From assembly GCA_028874175.1 (NCBI GenBank), contig JAPPLN010000008.1:1-64000 (forward strand): 64,000 nt of DNA, in the 5' to 3' direction. This document shows, one piece after another, positions 8,015-15,148 of the stretch. Origin of the DNA: Chloroflexota bacterium. GTDB lineage: Bacteria > Chloroflexota > UBA11872. Both the position numbers and the translations under genes were made by a program. The notes under the pieces are model-generated. The model saw nothing but the letters and a program-made list of their open reading frames with translations. It had not been told where the DNA came from and ran no database searches. Position 1 is the first letter of the stretch. Each line of letters begins with the position of its first letter.

Positions 8015-8659
8015 ATGAAGAAATACATCCTCTTTGACCACGATGGGGTCCTGGTGGATACCGAATTCTGGTACTACAAAGCCGGAGAGCGCGCCCTGGC
8101 TGACATCGGATTTACCCTGGATAGAGACCAATACCTCCGAGACATGATCCAGGGAATGGCCACCTGGGCCCAAGCCGTAGCGGCAGGTGTTGACGAACAG
8201 ACCATCAGCAGGCAGCGTGAGGTTCGTAATGTGTACTACCAGGAATACCTTATAACAGAAGACATCGAGATCGATGGTGTCCTGGAAACGCTAGACCTAC
8301 TCGCAGATGAGTACCGGATGGGCATCATTACTACCTCCAAACCAGATGACTTCGCCTTGATACACGAAAATCGATCCATCCTGGACTATATGGAATTCTA
8401 CTTGGCAAGGGATGACTACGCGCGAGCTAAACCACATCCCGAACCCTACCTGAAAGGACTCCAGCGCTTTGGAGCAACTGCCGCTGAATCCGTGGTTGTA
8501 GAAGACTCGGCGAGAGGGTTGACGTCGGCAGTAGCCGCGGGTATCGATTGCATCGTGGTTGCCAACGAGTTCACCGCATCTCACGATTTTTCCAAAGCAA
8601 CTGCCAAGGTCGCTACGTTCAGGGAATTGCCATCTACTATAAAGAGCTTAACAACGTAG
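8015..8659 (+). CDS. HAD-superfamily phosphatase, beta-phosphoglucomutase-like
   Basis: A 214-residue haloacid dehalogenase-type hydrolase. Motif I is DHDGVLVDTE (nucleophile D8 and acid D10), motif II IITTSK, the motif III lysine lies in AKPHPEP, and motif IV is VVVEDSARG. The helical cap between motifs I and II matches the phosphoglucomutase/phosphatase subfamily, which acts on small sugar phosphates. It starts 29 bases after purC and is probably co-transcribed. Base composition differs from the neighbourhood: bases 8221-8280 contain 25 G/C of 60, against 42 of 60 at 15661-15720, which suggests acquisition by transfer. The substrate is unknown. Confidence 0.85.
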   Translation: MKKYILFDHDGVLVDTEFWYYKAGERALADIGFTLDRDQYLRDMIQGMATWAQAVAAGVDEQTISRQREVRNVYYQEYLITEDIEIDGVLETLDLLADEYRMGIITTSKPDDFALIHENRSILDYMEFYLARDDYARAKPHPEPYLKGLQRFGATAAESVVVEDSARGLTSAVAAGIDCIVVANEFTASHDFSKATAKVATFRELPSTIKSLTT

Positions 8660-8696
8660 CCAGGAACCTACGCCGAAGTCCTTGAGAAATACGTCT

Positions 8697-8770
8697 TGCT
8701 CCGCCGGCAGGACTCGAACCGGCGTCCCCCGGTGTGAACCGGATACTCCATCCACCTGAGTTAGGGAGCC
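8697..8770 (-). tRNA. tRNA-Val (CAC)-like sequence, probably degenerate
   Basis: On the minus strand the segment has a D-arm (ACTC/GAGT with AGGTGGATG loop), an anticodon loop TTCACAC with CAC, and a T-arm with GGTTCGAGTCC. Several stems are imperfect. The acceptor pairs over only about five bases (GCTCC with GGAGC), the anticodon stem has a G-G clash unless the loop is six bases, and the T-stem has a C-T mismatch or a small insertion. No CCA is encoded. It is either a pseudogene or a divergent tRNA. It marks the edge of the lower-GC patch 6711-8659. Confidence 0.5.
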
Positions 8771-8832
8771 TGCGATGGCCGGGCTGCGGATAGCCGACTA
8801 CGGCTGACGGCGCATTCCGGGCCCCTGCAGAC

Positions 8833-8853
8833 GACCGCTGCCGGAAAGCGGTC
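8833..8853. other. Perfect 7-bp inverted repeat
   Basis: GACCGCT (8833-8839) and AGCGGTC (8847-8853) form a perfect hairpin with a seven-base loop, between the tRNA-like sequence and the XRE regulator. It may end a transcript from either side or be an operator. It lies 32 bases upstream of the candidate -35 of the regulator gene. Confidence 0.4.
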
Positions 8854-8884
8854 AAATTGAACCACTTGCCCTGGCGGCCTCGAC

Positions 8885-8913
8885 TTGACAGGTGCGGCGC
8901 GAGTGTGTAGTGT
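8885..8913 (+). promoter_or_regulatory. Candidate sigma-70 promoter for the XRE regulator
   Basis: A consensus -35 TTGACA (8885-8890) is followed after 17 bases by a weak -10 TAGTGT (8908-8913). AGGA (8916-8919) then precedes the ATG at 8923. If the -10 is correct the transcript would have almost no leader. The -35 is convincing and the -10 is not. Confidence 0.4.
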
Positions 8914-8922
8914 TTAGGAAAC

Positions 8923-9276
8923 ATGACGCAATTCGGCACGTTCGTACACACGGCGCGGCGAAGCCTCCAGGAGGGCGACCGACGCTATTCGCTGCGGCAG
9001 GTGGCGAAGCGGATTGGGGTCGAGCCGGGGTACCTGAGCAAGATCGAGCGCGGGCAAGTGGCGCCGCCGTCCGAAGCCGCGACCGTGAGGCTTGCCAAGG
9101 AATTGGATCAGGACGTGGACGTGTTGCTGGCGCTGGGCGGCAAGGTCTCCAGCGACCTGCAGGAGGTCATTCGGAAGCGGCCGCGGCTGTTTGCGCAGCT
9201 GATCCGCGAACTGCGGGATGCGCCCGACCACGCCGTGCTGCGCATCGTGCGCGAGGTGCGTGACGGGGACTGGTGA
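8923..9276 (+). CDS. XRE-family helix-turn-helix regulator
   Basis: A 117-residue DNA-binding protein. The lambda-repressor-like helix-turn-helix spans about residues 22-62 (YSLRQVAKRIGVEPGYLSKIERG ... PSEAATVRLAKEL). The C-terminal half (about 75-117) is helical and charged (KRPRLFAQLIRELRDAP), probably for dimerisation. ATG at 8923 has AGGA four bases upstream. The next gene begins 97 bases later on the same strand and could be its target or partner. Autoregulation would be usual for the family but no operator is proven here. Confidence 0.85.
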   Translation: MTQFGTFVHTARRSLQEGDRRYSLRQVAKRIGVEPGYLSKIERGQVAPPSEAATVRLAKELDQDVDVLLALGGKVSSDLQEVIRKRPRLFAQLIRELRDAPDHAVLRIVREVRDGDW

Positions 9277-9373
9277 GGGACGACGACGGTACACGTCGAC
9301 GGACATTGCAAGCGATCTACAGCATTCGACGAAACGTATTCGCGAAGCTGCACCACAAGGAGAGTGGGAAGGA

Positions 9374-10387
9374 ATGATCACGCTCGAACACGACCGCCTG
9401 ATCTTCAGGTTTCCCGAGGTTCACAAGGACGCGCGCTGCGCCATCGAGTTTCAGCGGACGCTGCGGATTCCGGACGACGGGCTGGACTATCCGCTACCGC
9501 CGGGGATGGGCAGATTCCCGCTACGGCACCTGGACGACTACGGCCGACGCGTACCCAGCGAGTGGCTACGACGCGGCGGGGTGCTGATGCCGATGCACCA
9601 GGCCGAGGCGATGTGGATCAACTTTGACTGCGGCGCGTACCCGTTCGCCGTGAAGATCGCGACGGGCAGGACCTGCGCGCTGACGGGCGACGGCTGGATG
9701 AACCACTTGAACACCGACCCGCAGGACTACGCGGTGCTGCCGGAGCAGCCGTGGCTGGACGGGTATTGCGTGGCCAAGGGGATCGTTCGGCAGTTCGTGG
9801 CCATGCCGCTCGGTCAGGGATACACGGTGGAGGAACAGCTGACGGGCGAGGCCGAGCATGGGGGCCTGCAACTGATTGCGTACCCGATGAAGGCCGAGCG
9901 GTACGAGGAGATGATGTCCGAAGTCTCGGCCGGCGCCCCGCCGGACGAATTCGTCGCCTACGGCCCAATCAAGAGCTCCCAAATGGGCCTGGCGCCGGGC
10001 GGACGGATGCGGCAGGAGATCTATGAGGATGAGTACGGGCTGGACGCCTGGGATCAACGGCACGCGAGCCGATGTTTCGTGACGATTGCCAACTCGGTGC
10101 AGTGGATGGCGCTGACCGGGGAACGGCCGCCGACGGAGCCGCCGACGGCGAGCGCCTATACCTCCGCCGGTCTGCCCTGGTTCGACTATTTCGGCGAGGA
10201 TCTCACAGCGCTTGCGGAGACCGAGAAGCTGCGGGAGATCGCCAGCGTGGCCGAGATTGGTGGGGCGAACGGGGAGTCGCCGTTGCCGGAGAACGAGTCT
10301 GTGGATGCCGATCGAGTCATTCCGCTGCGGCGGCGTGGATCGAACCAGGTGCGGGAGATGGCCGCGGAGACAGCTTCGACTCCGTAG
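9374..10387 (+). CDS. Conserved-looking protein of unknown function paired with an XRE regulator
   Basis: A 337-residue protein that I cannot assign to a named family. ATG at 9374 is supported by AAGGAG at 9357-9362; an open frame extends upstream into the XRE gene but lacks a good start. No signal peptide or membrane helix is seen. The composition is that of a globular cytosolic enzyme, with motifs that look conserved: FQRTLRIPDDG, a Trp-rich PMHQAEAMWINFD, QPWLDGYCVAKGIVRQFVAM and VEEQLTGEAEHGGLQLIAY. I recall similar proteins in actinobacteria and other soil bacteria annotated only as hypothetical. The C-terminal 60 residues look disordered. The upstream regulator may control it. Confidence 0.75.
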   Translation: MITLEHDRLIFRFPEVHKDARCAIEFQRTLRIPDDGLDYPLPPGMGRFPLRHLDDYGRRVPSEWLRRGGVLMPMHQAEAMWINFDCGAYPFAVKIATGRTCALTGDGWMNHLNTDPQDYAVLPEQPWLDGYCVAKGIVRQFVAMPLGQGYTVEEQLTGEAEHGGLQLIAYPMKAERYEEMMSEVSAGAPPDEFVAYGPIKSSQMGLAPGGRMRQEIYEDEYGLDAWDQRHASRCFVTIANSVQWMALTGERPPTEPPTASAYTSAGLPWFDYFGEDLTALAETEKLREIASVAEIGGANGESPLPENESVDADRVIPLRRRGSNQVREMAAETASTP

Positions 10388-10500
10388 CCGGCGACGCGTC
10401 TACTCGCAAGGCCGCTGCCCGGGCCGCAGACGCATTGGGGGTGGCCTGGCGGAAGTTGGATGGGCCATTCGACGCTGGTATTCTCGCTTCTGTAACGGTT

Positions 10501-10527
10501 GCGCGTCGTTTCTTGAGTTCGACGCGC
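10501..10527. promoter_or_regulatory. Inverted repeat upstream of the sugar ABC operon
   Basis: GCGCGTCG (10501-10508) and CGACGCGC (10520-10527) form a perfect 8-bp inverted repeat with an 11-base spacer, 62 bases before the ATG of the solute-binding protein gene. The spacing suits either an operator for a dimeric regulator or a hairpin in the 5' leader. Confidence 0.4.
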
Positions 10528-10588
10528 GAATAGTGCGCTTCTCTTCACGTATTTCCGACGTTGTGGAAGCGCAAGGGAGGGGGGGCAA

Positions 10589-12025
10589 ATGCTTCCACGT
10601 TCAGTGAGCCGGCGGCAGTTGCTGCGTGCCGGCGGAGGGGTCGCACTTGGCGCTGCCGGCGTGGCGATCCTGGCCGCCTGTGGCGAGACGCAGGTCGTCG
10701 AGGTCGAGCGGGTCGTTGAGAAAGAAGTTCCGGTCGAGAAGATCATCGAGAAGGAAGTCGCGGTCGAGAAGGTTGTGACCAAGGAAGTCGAACGCATCGT
10801 GACGGTCGTCATCGAGAAGCCGATTGGGAAGCCGCGCGTGCGCTTGCGCGGTACGGGACCGCTTGGAACCGCGGAGACCGGCATTTTCGACAAGCTGCTG
10901 TCCGAGACTCAGATCGAGCTGGACCACGTAGAGCAGCCGTACGCGGCGACCTACCAGAGCCTGCTCATTAACCTGAGCCAGGGCGGATCGGCCTACGACA
11001 TCGCGTCGATGGACGACCCGTGGATGCCGCAGTTCACGGAGTTTCTGGCGGACATCACGCCGCTGTACCAGGGGTTCGGCTGGGTATGGCCCGACCCGGA
11101 CATGATCCCGGCGATCGTGGACCTGGGCGACTGGCCGCCGGGCAAGTACGGCCCGCGCGCGGTGCCGAACATCGGCAACATCCAGAGCTTTGCCTACCGG
11201 ACCGACGTCATGGAGGACTTGGGCGTCCAGCCGCCGAAGACCTGGGATGACGTGGCCGAGTACTCGGCCAAGATCACCGGCGACATGGCGCCCGACCTGT
11301 ACGGGTACACCATTCGCGGGCAGCCGGGGAACCCGGCGATGACCAGCTTCCTGCCGATCATGCGCGGCTTCGGGCGCGACGTGATCGACGGCGACCTGAA
11401 CCCGCAGGTGAACACGGAAGAGGGCCTGGCGGCGCTGGACATGGTGGTGACGCTGAAGAACCTGGCGCCCCCGGGCGTGGAGAACATCGGCCACCACGAG
11501 CTGGGCAAGTTGATTTACACCGGCCTGGCAGCCATGTCAGGCGACGTCTGGCCCGACCAGCTGCTGAAGATGTACACGCCGGACCTGTCCAAGGTCGTCG
11601 GCAAGATCGATGTGCTGCCTGAGCCGGCTCAGCCGGGCGCGGACCACGCCAACATGACCGGCGTGTGGCTGTTTGGGGTTCCCCAGGGCAGCGAGAACCA
11701 CGAAGCGGCGGCGGAAGCGATCCACTGGCTCACCCAGGCGGAGAACCAGAAGGAGAACATGTACGCCAACAACTGGCCGCCGGTTAGGTTCAGCCTGATG
11801 GACGACCCCGGACTGCTGGCGGACTTCCCGTTCCTGGCAGGCATCAAGAACGCGGCCTCGGTGGCCGTGCCGCGCCCGCGGACGGAGCACTACTCCATCG
11901 TCGAGGAGATCGTTGGCCGGCACGTGTCCGCCGTGATCGCCGAGCAGGAGTCGGTGGGCGACGCCGCACGGCTGGCGGACGAAGAGGTTCGCGTGGCGCT
12001 CGAAGAAAAGGGCGCGTACTCATAG
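10589..12025 (+). CDS. Tat lipoprotein sugar-type ABC substrate-binding protein
   Basis: A 478-residue family 1 solute-binding protein that captures the substrate outside the membrane for the permeases encoded downstream. The twin-arginine motif SRRQLL (R8-R9) and lipobox LAAC (C31) mark a lipoprotein. Residues 36-77 are a striking V/E/K repeat tether (VEVERVVEKEVPVEKIIEKE and so on). The globular part shows typical motifs such as SGDVW in the second lobe and a C-terminal helix with QEN-like residues. The start has a strong AAGGGAGGGGGG site. The gene is first in a plus-strand operon with two permeases and an ATPase. Neighbouring IolD hints at a cyclitol substrate. Confidence 0.9.
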   Translation: MLPRSVSRRQLLRAGGGVALGAAGVAILAACGETQVVEVERVVEKEVPVEKIIEKEVAVEKVVTKEVERIVTVVIEKPIGKPRVRLRGTGPLGTAETGIFDKLLSETQIELDHVEQPYAATYQSLLINLSQGGSAYDIASMDDPWMPQFTEFLADITPLYQGFGWVWPDPDMIPAIVDLGDWPPGKYGPRAVPNIGNIQSFAYRTDVMEDLGVQPPKTWDDVAEYSAKITGDMAPDLYGYTIRGQPGNPAMTSFLPIMRGFGRDVIDGDLNPQVNTEEGLAALDMVVTLKNLAPPGVENIGHHELGKLIYTGLAAMSGDVWPDQLLKMYTPDLSKVVGKIDVLPEPAQPGADHANMTGVWLFGVPQGSENHEAAAEAIHWLTQAENQKENMYANNWPPVRFSLMDDPGLLADFPFLAGIKNAASVAVPRPRTEHYSIVEEIVGRHVSAVIAEQESVGDAARLADEEVRVALEEKGAYS

Positions 12026-12111
12026 GGACCCTGAACACCACGATCACAGGGATCGCGTCGGCCTAGCGCTGCCTGATCGCCACGTAGTCGTGGAACTGGT
12101 TACGCGACCAG

Positions 12112-12160
12112 GCACAGGCCTGGCGGAGTTCACGCAGGTGAGCTCCGCCAGGCCTTGTGC
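12112..12160 (+). promoter_or_regulatory. Long intercistronic hairpin between binding protein and permease genes
   Basis: GCACAGGCCTGGCGGAG (12112-12128) pairs with CTCCGCCAGGCC and TTGTGC (12143-12160) with a single bulged T, giving a stem of about 17 bp with a 14-base loop. No T-tract follows. It lies 87 bases after the binding-protein stop and ends 41 bases before the likely permease start. In sugar ABC operons such elements commonly stabilise or partly terminate the upstream message so that binding protein exceeds permease. That role is inferred. Confidence 0.65.
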
Positions 12161-12201
12161 GTTCTACCCGACCATGCAGCCAGCATTTGGCCGAGGCACC
12201 C

Positions 12202-13125
12202 GTGCTTAACGTTCTGCGCCGGCGGAGCGGTGGCGACGTGCGAGCCATTGCCAAGACTCCCTGGTGGGAGACGCACCTCAGGTTCTTCTTCATAGCGCCG
12301 TCAATGGTCTTGCTGGCTGTGCTGGCGGTTTTCCCGGCCATCATGAGCTGGCGCATGGCCTTTTCGCGGGTGACCTTCAAGCTTGGCGAGCTCGCGATCG
12401 AGCCGATCGGCTTCTCCAATTTCACAAAGGCTTTCAGCGACAACCTGATCATCGGTTCCACGGTGCGAACGGCCGTCTGGGTGCTGGTTGTCGTCTCCGT
12501 CGAAATCGTCGTCGGCCTCTTCATCGCGTTCCTGATGAGCAAGCTGCATTCGCGAGCGCGGATGGTCTTCACCGCAGCGTTGATTATTCCGCTGGTCCTG
12601 CCACCGGTGAGCGTGGGCGCGGGCTGGCTGGTGATGATGGATGTGAACTTCGGCGTGCTGAATTACCTGCTGAGCCTGGTGGGGATCGAGCCGCAGTTGT
12701 GGCTGGCCGACGACCGGACAGCGCTGCCATCAATCATGCTGATCGACATCTGGCAGTCGAGCATGTTCGTGTTCATTCTGATGTATGCGGGGATTCTGTC
12801 GCTGCCCCAGGATCCGTATGAAGCCGCCGCGATCGACGGCGCATCGCCGTGGCAGATTTTCAGGGACGTCACAATCCCGTTGCTTCGGCCCACATTCGTG
12901 GTGGTGTTGCTGCTGCGAACGCTGGATGCGGCCCGGATCGCCGACCGGATGCTGGCCATGACGCGGGGCGGCCCCGGATCGTCGACCGAAACCGTGACGC
13001 TGTCGATCTACAAATATGCCTTCATCCACTTCAATTTCGGTTATGCCTCCGCCTTGTCTGTCATGTTTCAAGTCGTCCTGATCATTCTGGCCACTTTCTA
13101 CATCCGCCGGATCCTGCGGACCTAG
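12202..13125 (+). CDS. Sugar ABC transporter permease, MalF/UgpA type
   Basis: An inner-membrane permease of about 307 residues with six predicted membrane segments, the first near FFFIAPSMVLLAVLAVFPAI. The EAA loop that contacts the ATPase is visible as DPYEAAAIDGASPWQIFRDV followed by TIPLLRP. GTG at 12202 is preferred because GAGG lies seven bases upstream and the alternative GTG at 12157 falls inside the hairpin at 12112-12160. It forms a heterodimer with the next gene product, whose ATG begins 13 bases after this stop. Confidence 0.88.
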   Translation: MLNVLRRRSGGDVRAIAKTPWWETHLRFFFIAPSMVLLAVLAVFPAIMSWRMAFSRVTFKLGELAIEPIGFSNFTKAFSDNLIIGSTVRTAVWVLVVVSVEIVVGLFIAFLMSKLHSRARMVFTAALIIPLVLPPVSVGAGWLVMMDVNFGVLNYLLSLVGIEPQLWLADDRTALPSIMLIDIWQSSMFVFILMYAGILSLPQDPYEAAAIDGASPWQIFRDVTIPLLRPTFVVVLLLRTLDAARIADRMLAMTRGGPGSSTETVTLSIYKYAFIHFNFGYASALSVMFQVVLIILATFYIRRILRT

Positions 13126-13138
13126 GGATGAGCTAACT

Positions 13139-13981
13139 ATGGTTGGTGAACGCAGCGCCCCACTTGTCCTCAGCCGCCACGTACTGATGCTTGGCGTGGT
13201 CTTGATCGTGCTGGCGCCGGTCTACTGGATGCTGATGATCGGTTTGAAGACCGAGTCGGAGTTTTCGCAGATTCCACCGACGATCTGGCCGCAGGAGTTC
13301 ACGCTGGAGTGGTTTGAGGCGGTGGTCGGCAAGCGCGGGTTCGGCGAACAGATCATGAACAGCATCATCATCGCGGCGATCGCCACGTCGATCGCGATCA
13401 CGGTGGGCAGCCTGGCGGCTTATGGGCTTTCGCGGTTTCAGCTGCCGTGGGGCCTGAACTACCACATCCTGTTTTTCATCCTGACAGTTCGCATGTTTCC
13501 GCAGACCGTGACGGTGGTTCCGCTGTTCATATTTTTTACCCAGATCGGCCTGATCGACACCCACCTCGGCATGGGGTTGGTGCATTCGATGCTTGAGTTG
13601 CCGCTGGCGGTGTGGATGATGCTGGGATTCTTCCGCGACATTCCACGCGATCTTGAGGAAGCGGCGATGGTGGACGGCGATCACTGGCTTGGGGCGTTCC
13701 GGAAAGTGATCATTCCGCTGGTCCGGCCGGGTCTGGCCGCGACTTCGATCTTGATCCTGATTGCGTCGTGGAATGAGTTCCTGTTCGCACTGATCCTGAC
13801 GCGAACCGAAGCGCAGACGCTGCCGATCGCGGTGGCGAACCAGATCACCCAGTTCGACATTCTCTACGGGCGCATGATGGCGGCCTCGGCCATTTCGATC
13901 GTCCCGGTCCTGATCTTCACGCTGCTGGTCCAGCGCAACCTGATCCGGGGCCTGACCCTCGGTGGAGTTTCCGGAGCATGA
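13139..13981 (+). CDS. Sugar ABC transporter permease, MalG/UgpE type
   Basis: A 280-residue membrane protein with six predicted transmembrane segments and a short cytosolic N-terminus. The EAA motif is clear: DLEEAAMVDGDHWLGAFRK then VIIPLVRPGL. The ATG is chosen because it follows the previous gene by 13 bases with GGGATGAG upstream. The stop overlaps the start of the ATPase gene by four bases (ATGA), which implies translational coupling. It partners the preceding permease in the pore. Confidence 0.9.
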   Translation: MVGERSAPLVLSRHVLMLGVVLIVLAPVYWMLMIGLKTESEFSQIPPTIWPQEFTLEWFEAVVGKRGFGEQIMNSIIIAAIATSIAITVGSLAAYGLSRFQLPWGLNYHILFFILTVRMFPQTVTVVPLFIFFTQIGLIDTHLGMGLVHSMLELPLAVWMMLGFFRDIPRDLEEAAMVDGDHWLGAFRKVIIPLVRPGLAATSILILIASWNEFLFALILTRTEAQTLPIAVANQITQFDILYGRMMAASAISIVPVLIFTLLVQRNLIRGLTLGGVSGA

Positions 13982-15102
13982 GCGACTCAACAACTCGGAC
14001 GCGTTCGCTGCCTGTCACATTCGAAGGGGTGTCGAAGCACTTCGGAAGCGTGATCGCCGTCGACGAGGTGGATCTGCACGTGCAGGAAGGCGAGTTCATG
14101 GTCCTGCTGGGGCCATCGGGCTGCGGCAAGACCACGTCGCTGCGGATGATTGCCGGATTGGAGATGGCGACGGCGGGGACGATCAAGATCGGCGACACGA
14201 TCATCAACAAAGTTCCGCCACGAGCGCGGAACGTGGCGATGGTGTTCCAGAGCTACGCGCTATACCCGCACATGAAGGTGGCGGACAACATTGGCTACCC
14301 GCTGAAGATCCGCAAGACGCCCAAGGCCCGGATTGGGGAGCGGGTGAAGGAAGTCGCGGAGTTGCTGCGGATTCCGGAACTGATGGATCGAAAGCCGCGC
14401 GAACTGAGCGGCGGTCAGCGGCAGCGCGTGGCCCTGGCTCGGGCCATCATCCGTGAGCCGAACGTCTTCCTGTTCGACGAGCCGCTGTCCAACCTGGATG
14501 CCGAGTTGCGGCTGGAAATGCGCGGTGAGTTGAAGTACTTGCAGCGCCAATTGGGAACCACGGCCATTTACGTGACCCACGACCAGGCCGAAGCATTAGC
14601 GATGGCCGATCGGATCACGGTCATGCGAGACGCCAAGGTGCTCCAAGTGGGTTCGCCTATGGACATTTACGACCGGCCGGCCAATGCGTTCGTCGCGCAT
14701 TTCGTGGGGAGCCCCGGCATGAGCCTGGTTTCCGGAACGCTGACAAGCGCCAACGGGTGGGTCCGCCTGAATGGCAACGGCTTCTCGTGGGCAGTGGCGG
14801 GCGACGCGGCCACGGCGATTTTGCGCCGGCCCCGGGTCGACCGGGCAGCGATCGTAGGCGCGCGCCCCGAGGCGATGGAACTCTCATTCACCGAGCAAAC
14901 GGACTTCGCCAAGTCCGAGATCTTTGCGGTTGAACCGCTGGGCAGCGAAGTGCTGGTTGACGTGCTGCTGGACGAGGACACGCGGATCAAGGCGCGGGCG
15001 GAGACGACCTTTGCCGGCGAACCCGGCGATGTGATCTGGATACGCCCGAAGCCCGACCGAATCCGGTTGTTCGACGGCGAAAGCCAGGAGGCCATCGGAT
15101 AG
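13978..15102 (+). CDS. Sugar ABC transporter ATPase, MalK/UgpC type
   Basis: A 374-residue ATPase that powers import through the two permeases. Walker A is GPSGCGKTT (about 45-53), the Q-loop lies in VFQSYALYPHM, the signature is LSGGQRQRVALARA, Walker B is VFLFDEPLSNLDAE and the H-loop is YVTHDQAEA. The C-terminal region (about 240-374) is the OB-fold/TOBE regulatory domain of this subclass. The ATG overlaps the upstream stop. A complete ATPase beside the permeases makes this importer self-contained. Confidence 0.93.
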   Translation: MSDSTTRTRSLPVTFEGVSKHFGSVIAVDEVDLHVQEGEFMVLLGPSGCGKTTSLRMIAGLEMATAGTIKIGDTIINKVPPRARNVAMVFQSYALYPHMKVADNIGYPLKIRKTPKARIGERVKEVAELLRIPELMDRKPRELSGGQRQRVALARAIIREPNVFLFDEPLSNLDAELRLEMRGELKYLQRQLGTTAIYVTHDQAEALAMADRITVMRDAKVLQVGSPMDIYDRPANAFVAHFVGSPGMSLVSGTLTSANGWVRLNGNGFSWAVAGDAATAILRRPRVDRAAIVGARPEAMELSFTEQTDFAKSEIFAVEPLGSEVLVDVLLDEDTRIKARAETTFAGEPGDVIWIRPKPDRIRLFDGESQEAIG

Positions 15103-15148
15103 GAAGGCGGGCGCGACACATGGGGCGCTCGCAACGAAGGCGGCAGCA

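Noticed and set aside
8771-8860. Possible second tRNA on the minus strand with a loop reading TTCCGGC
   Set aside because: One good hairpin only. The expected D-arm, T-loop and acceptor pairing are absent.
9218-9373. Longer N-terminus for the unknown protein at 9374
   Set aside because: The upstream frame overlaps the XRE gene, is rich in Cys and Arg in shadow-frame fashion, and lacks a ribosome binding site. AAGGAG supports 9374.
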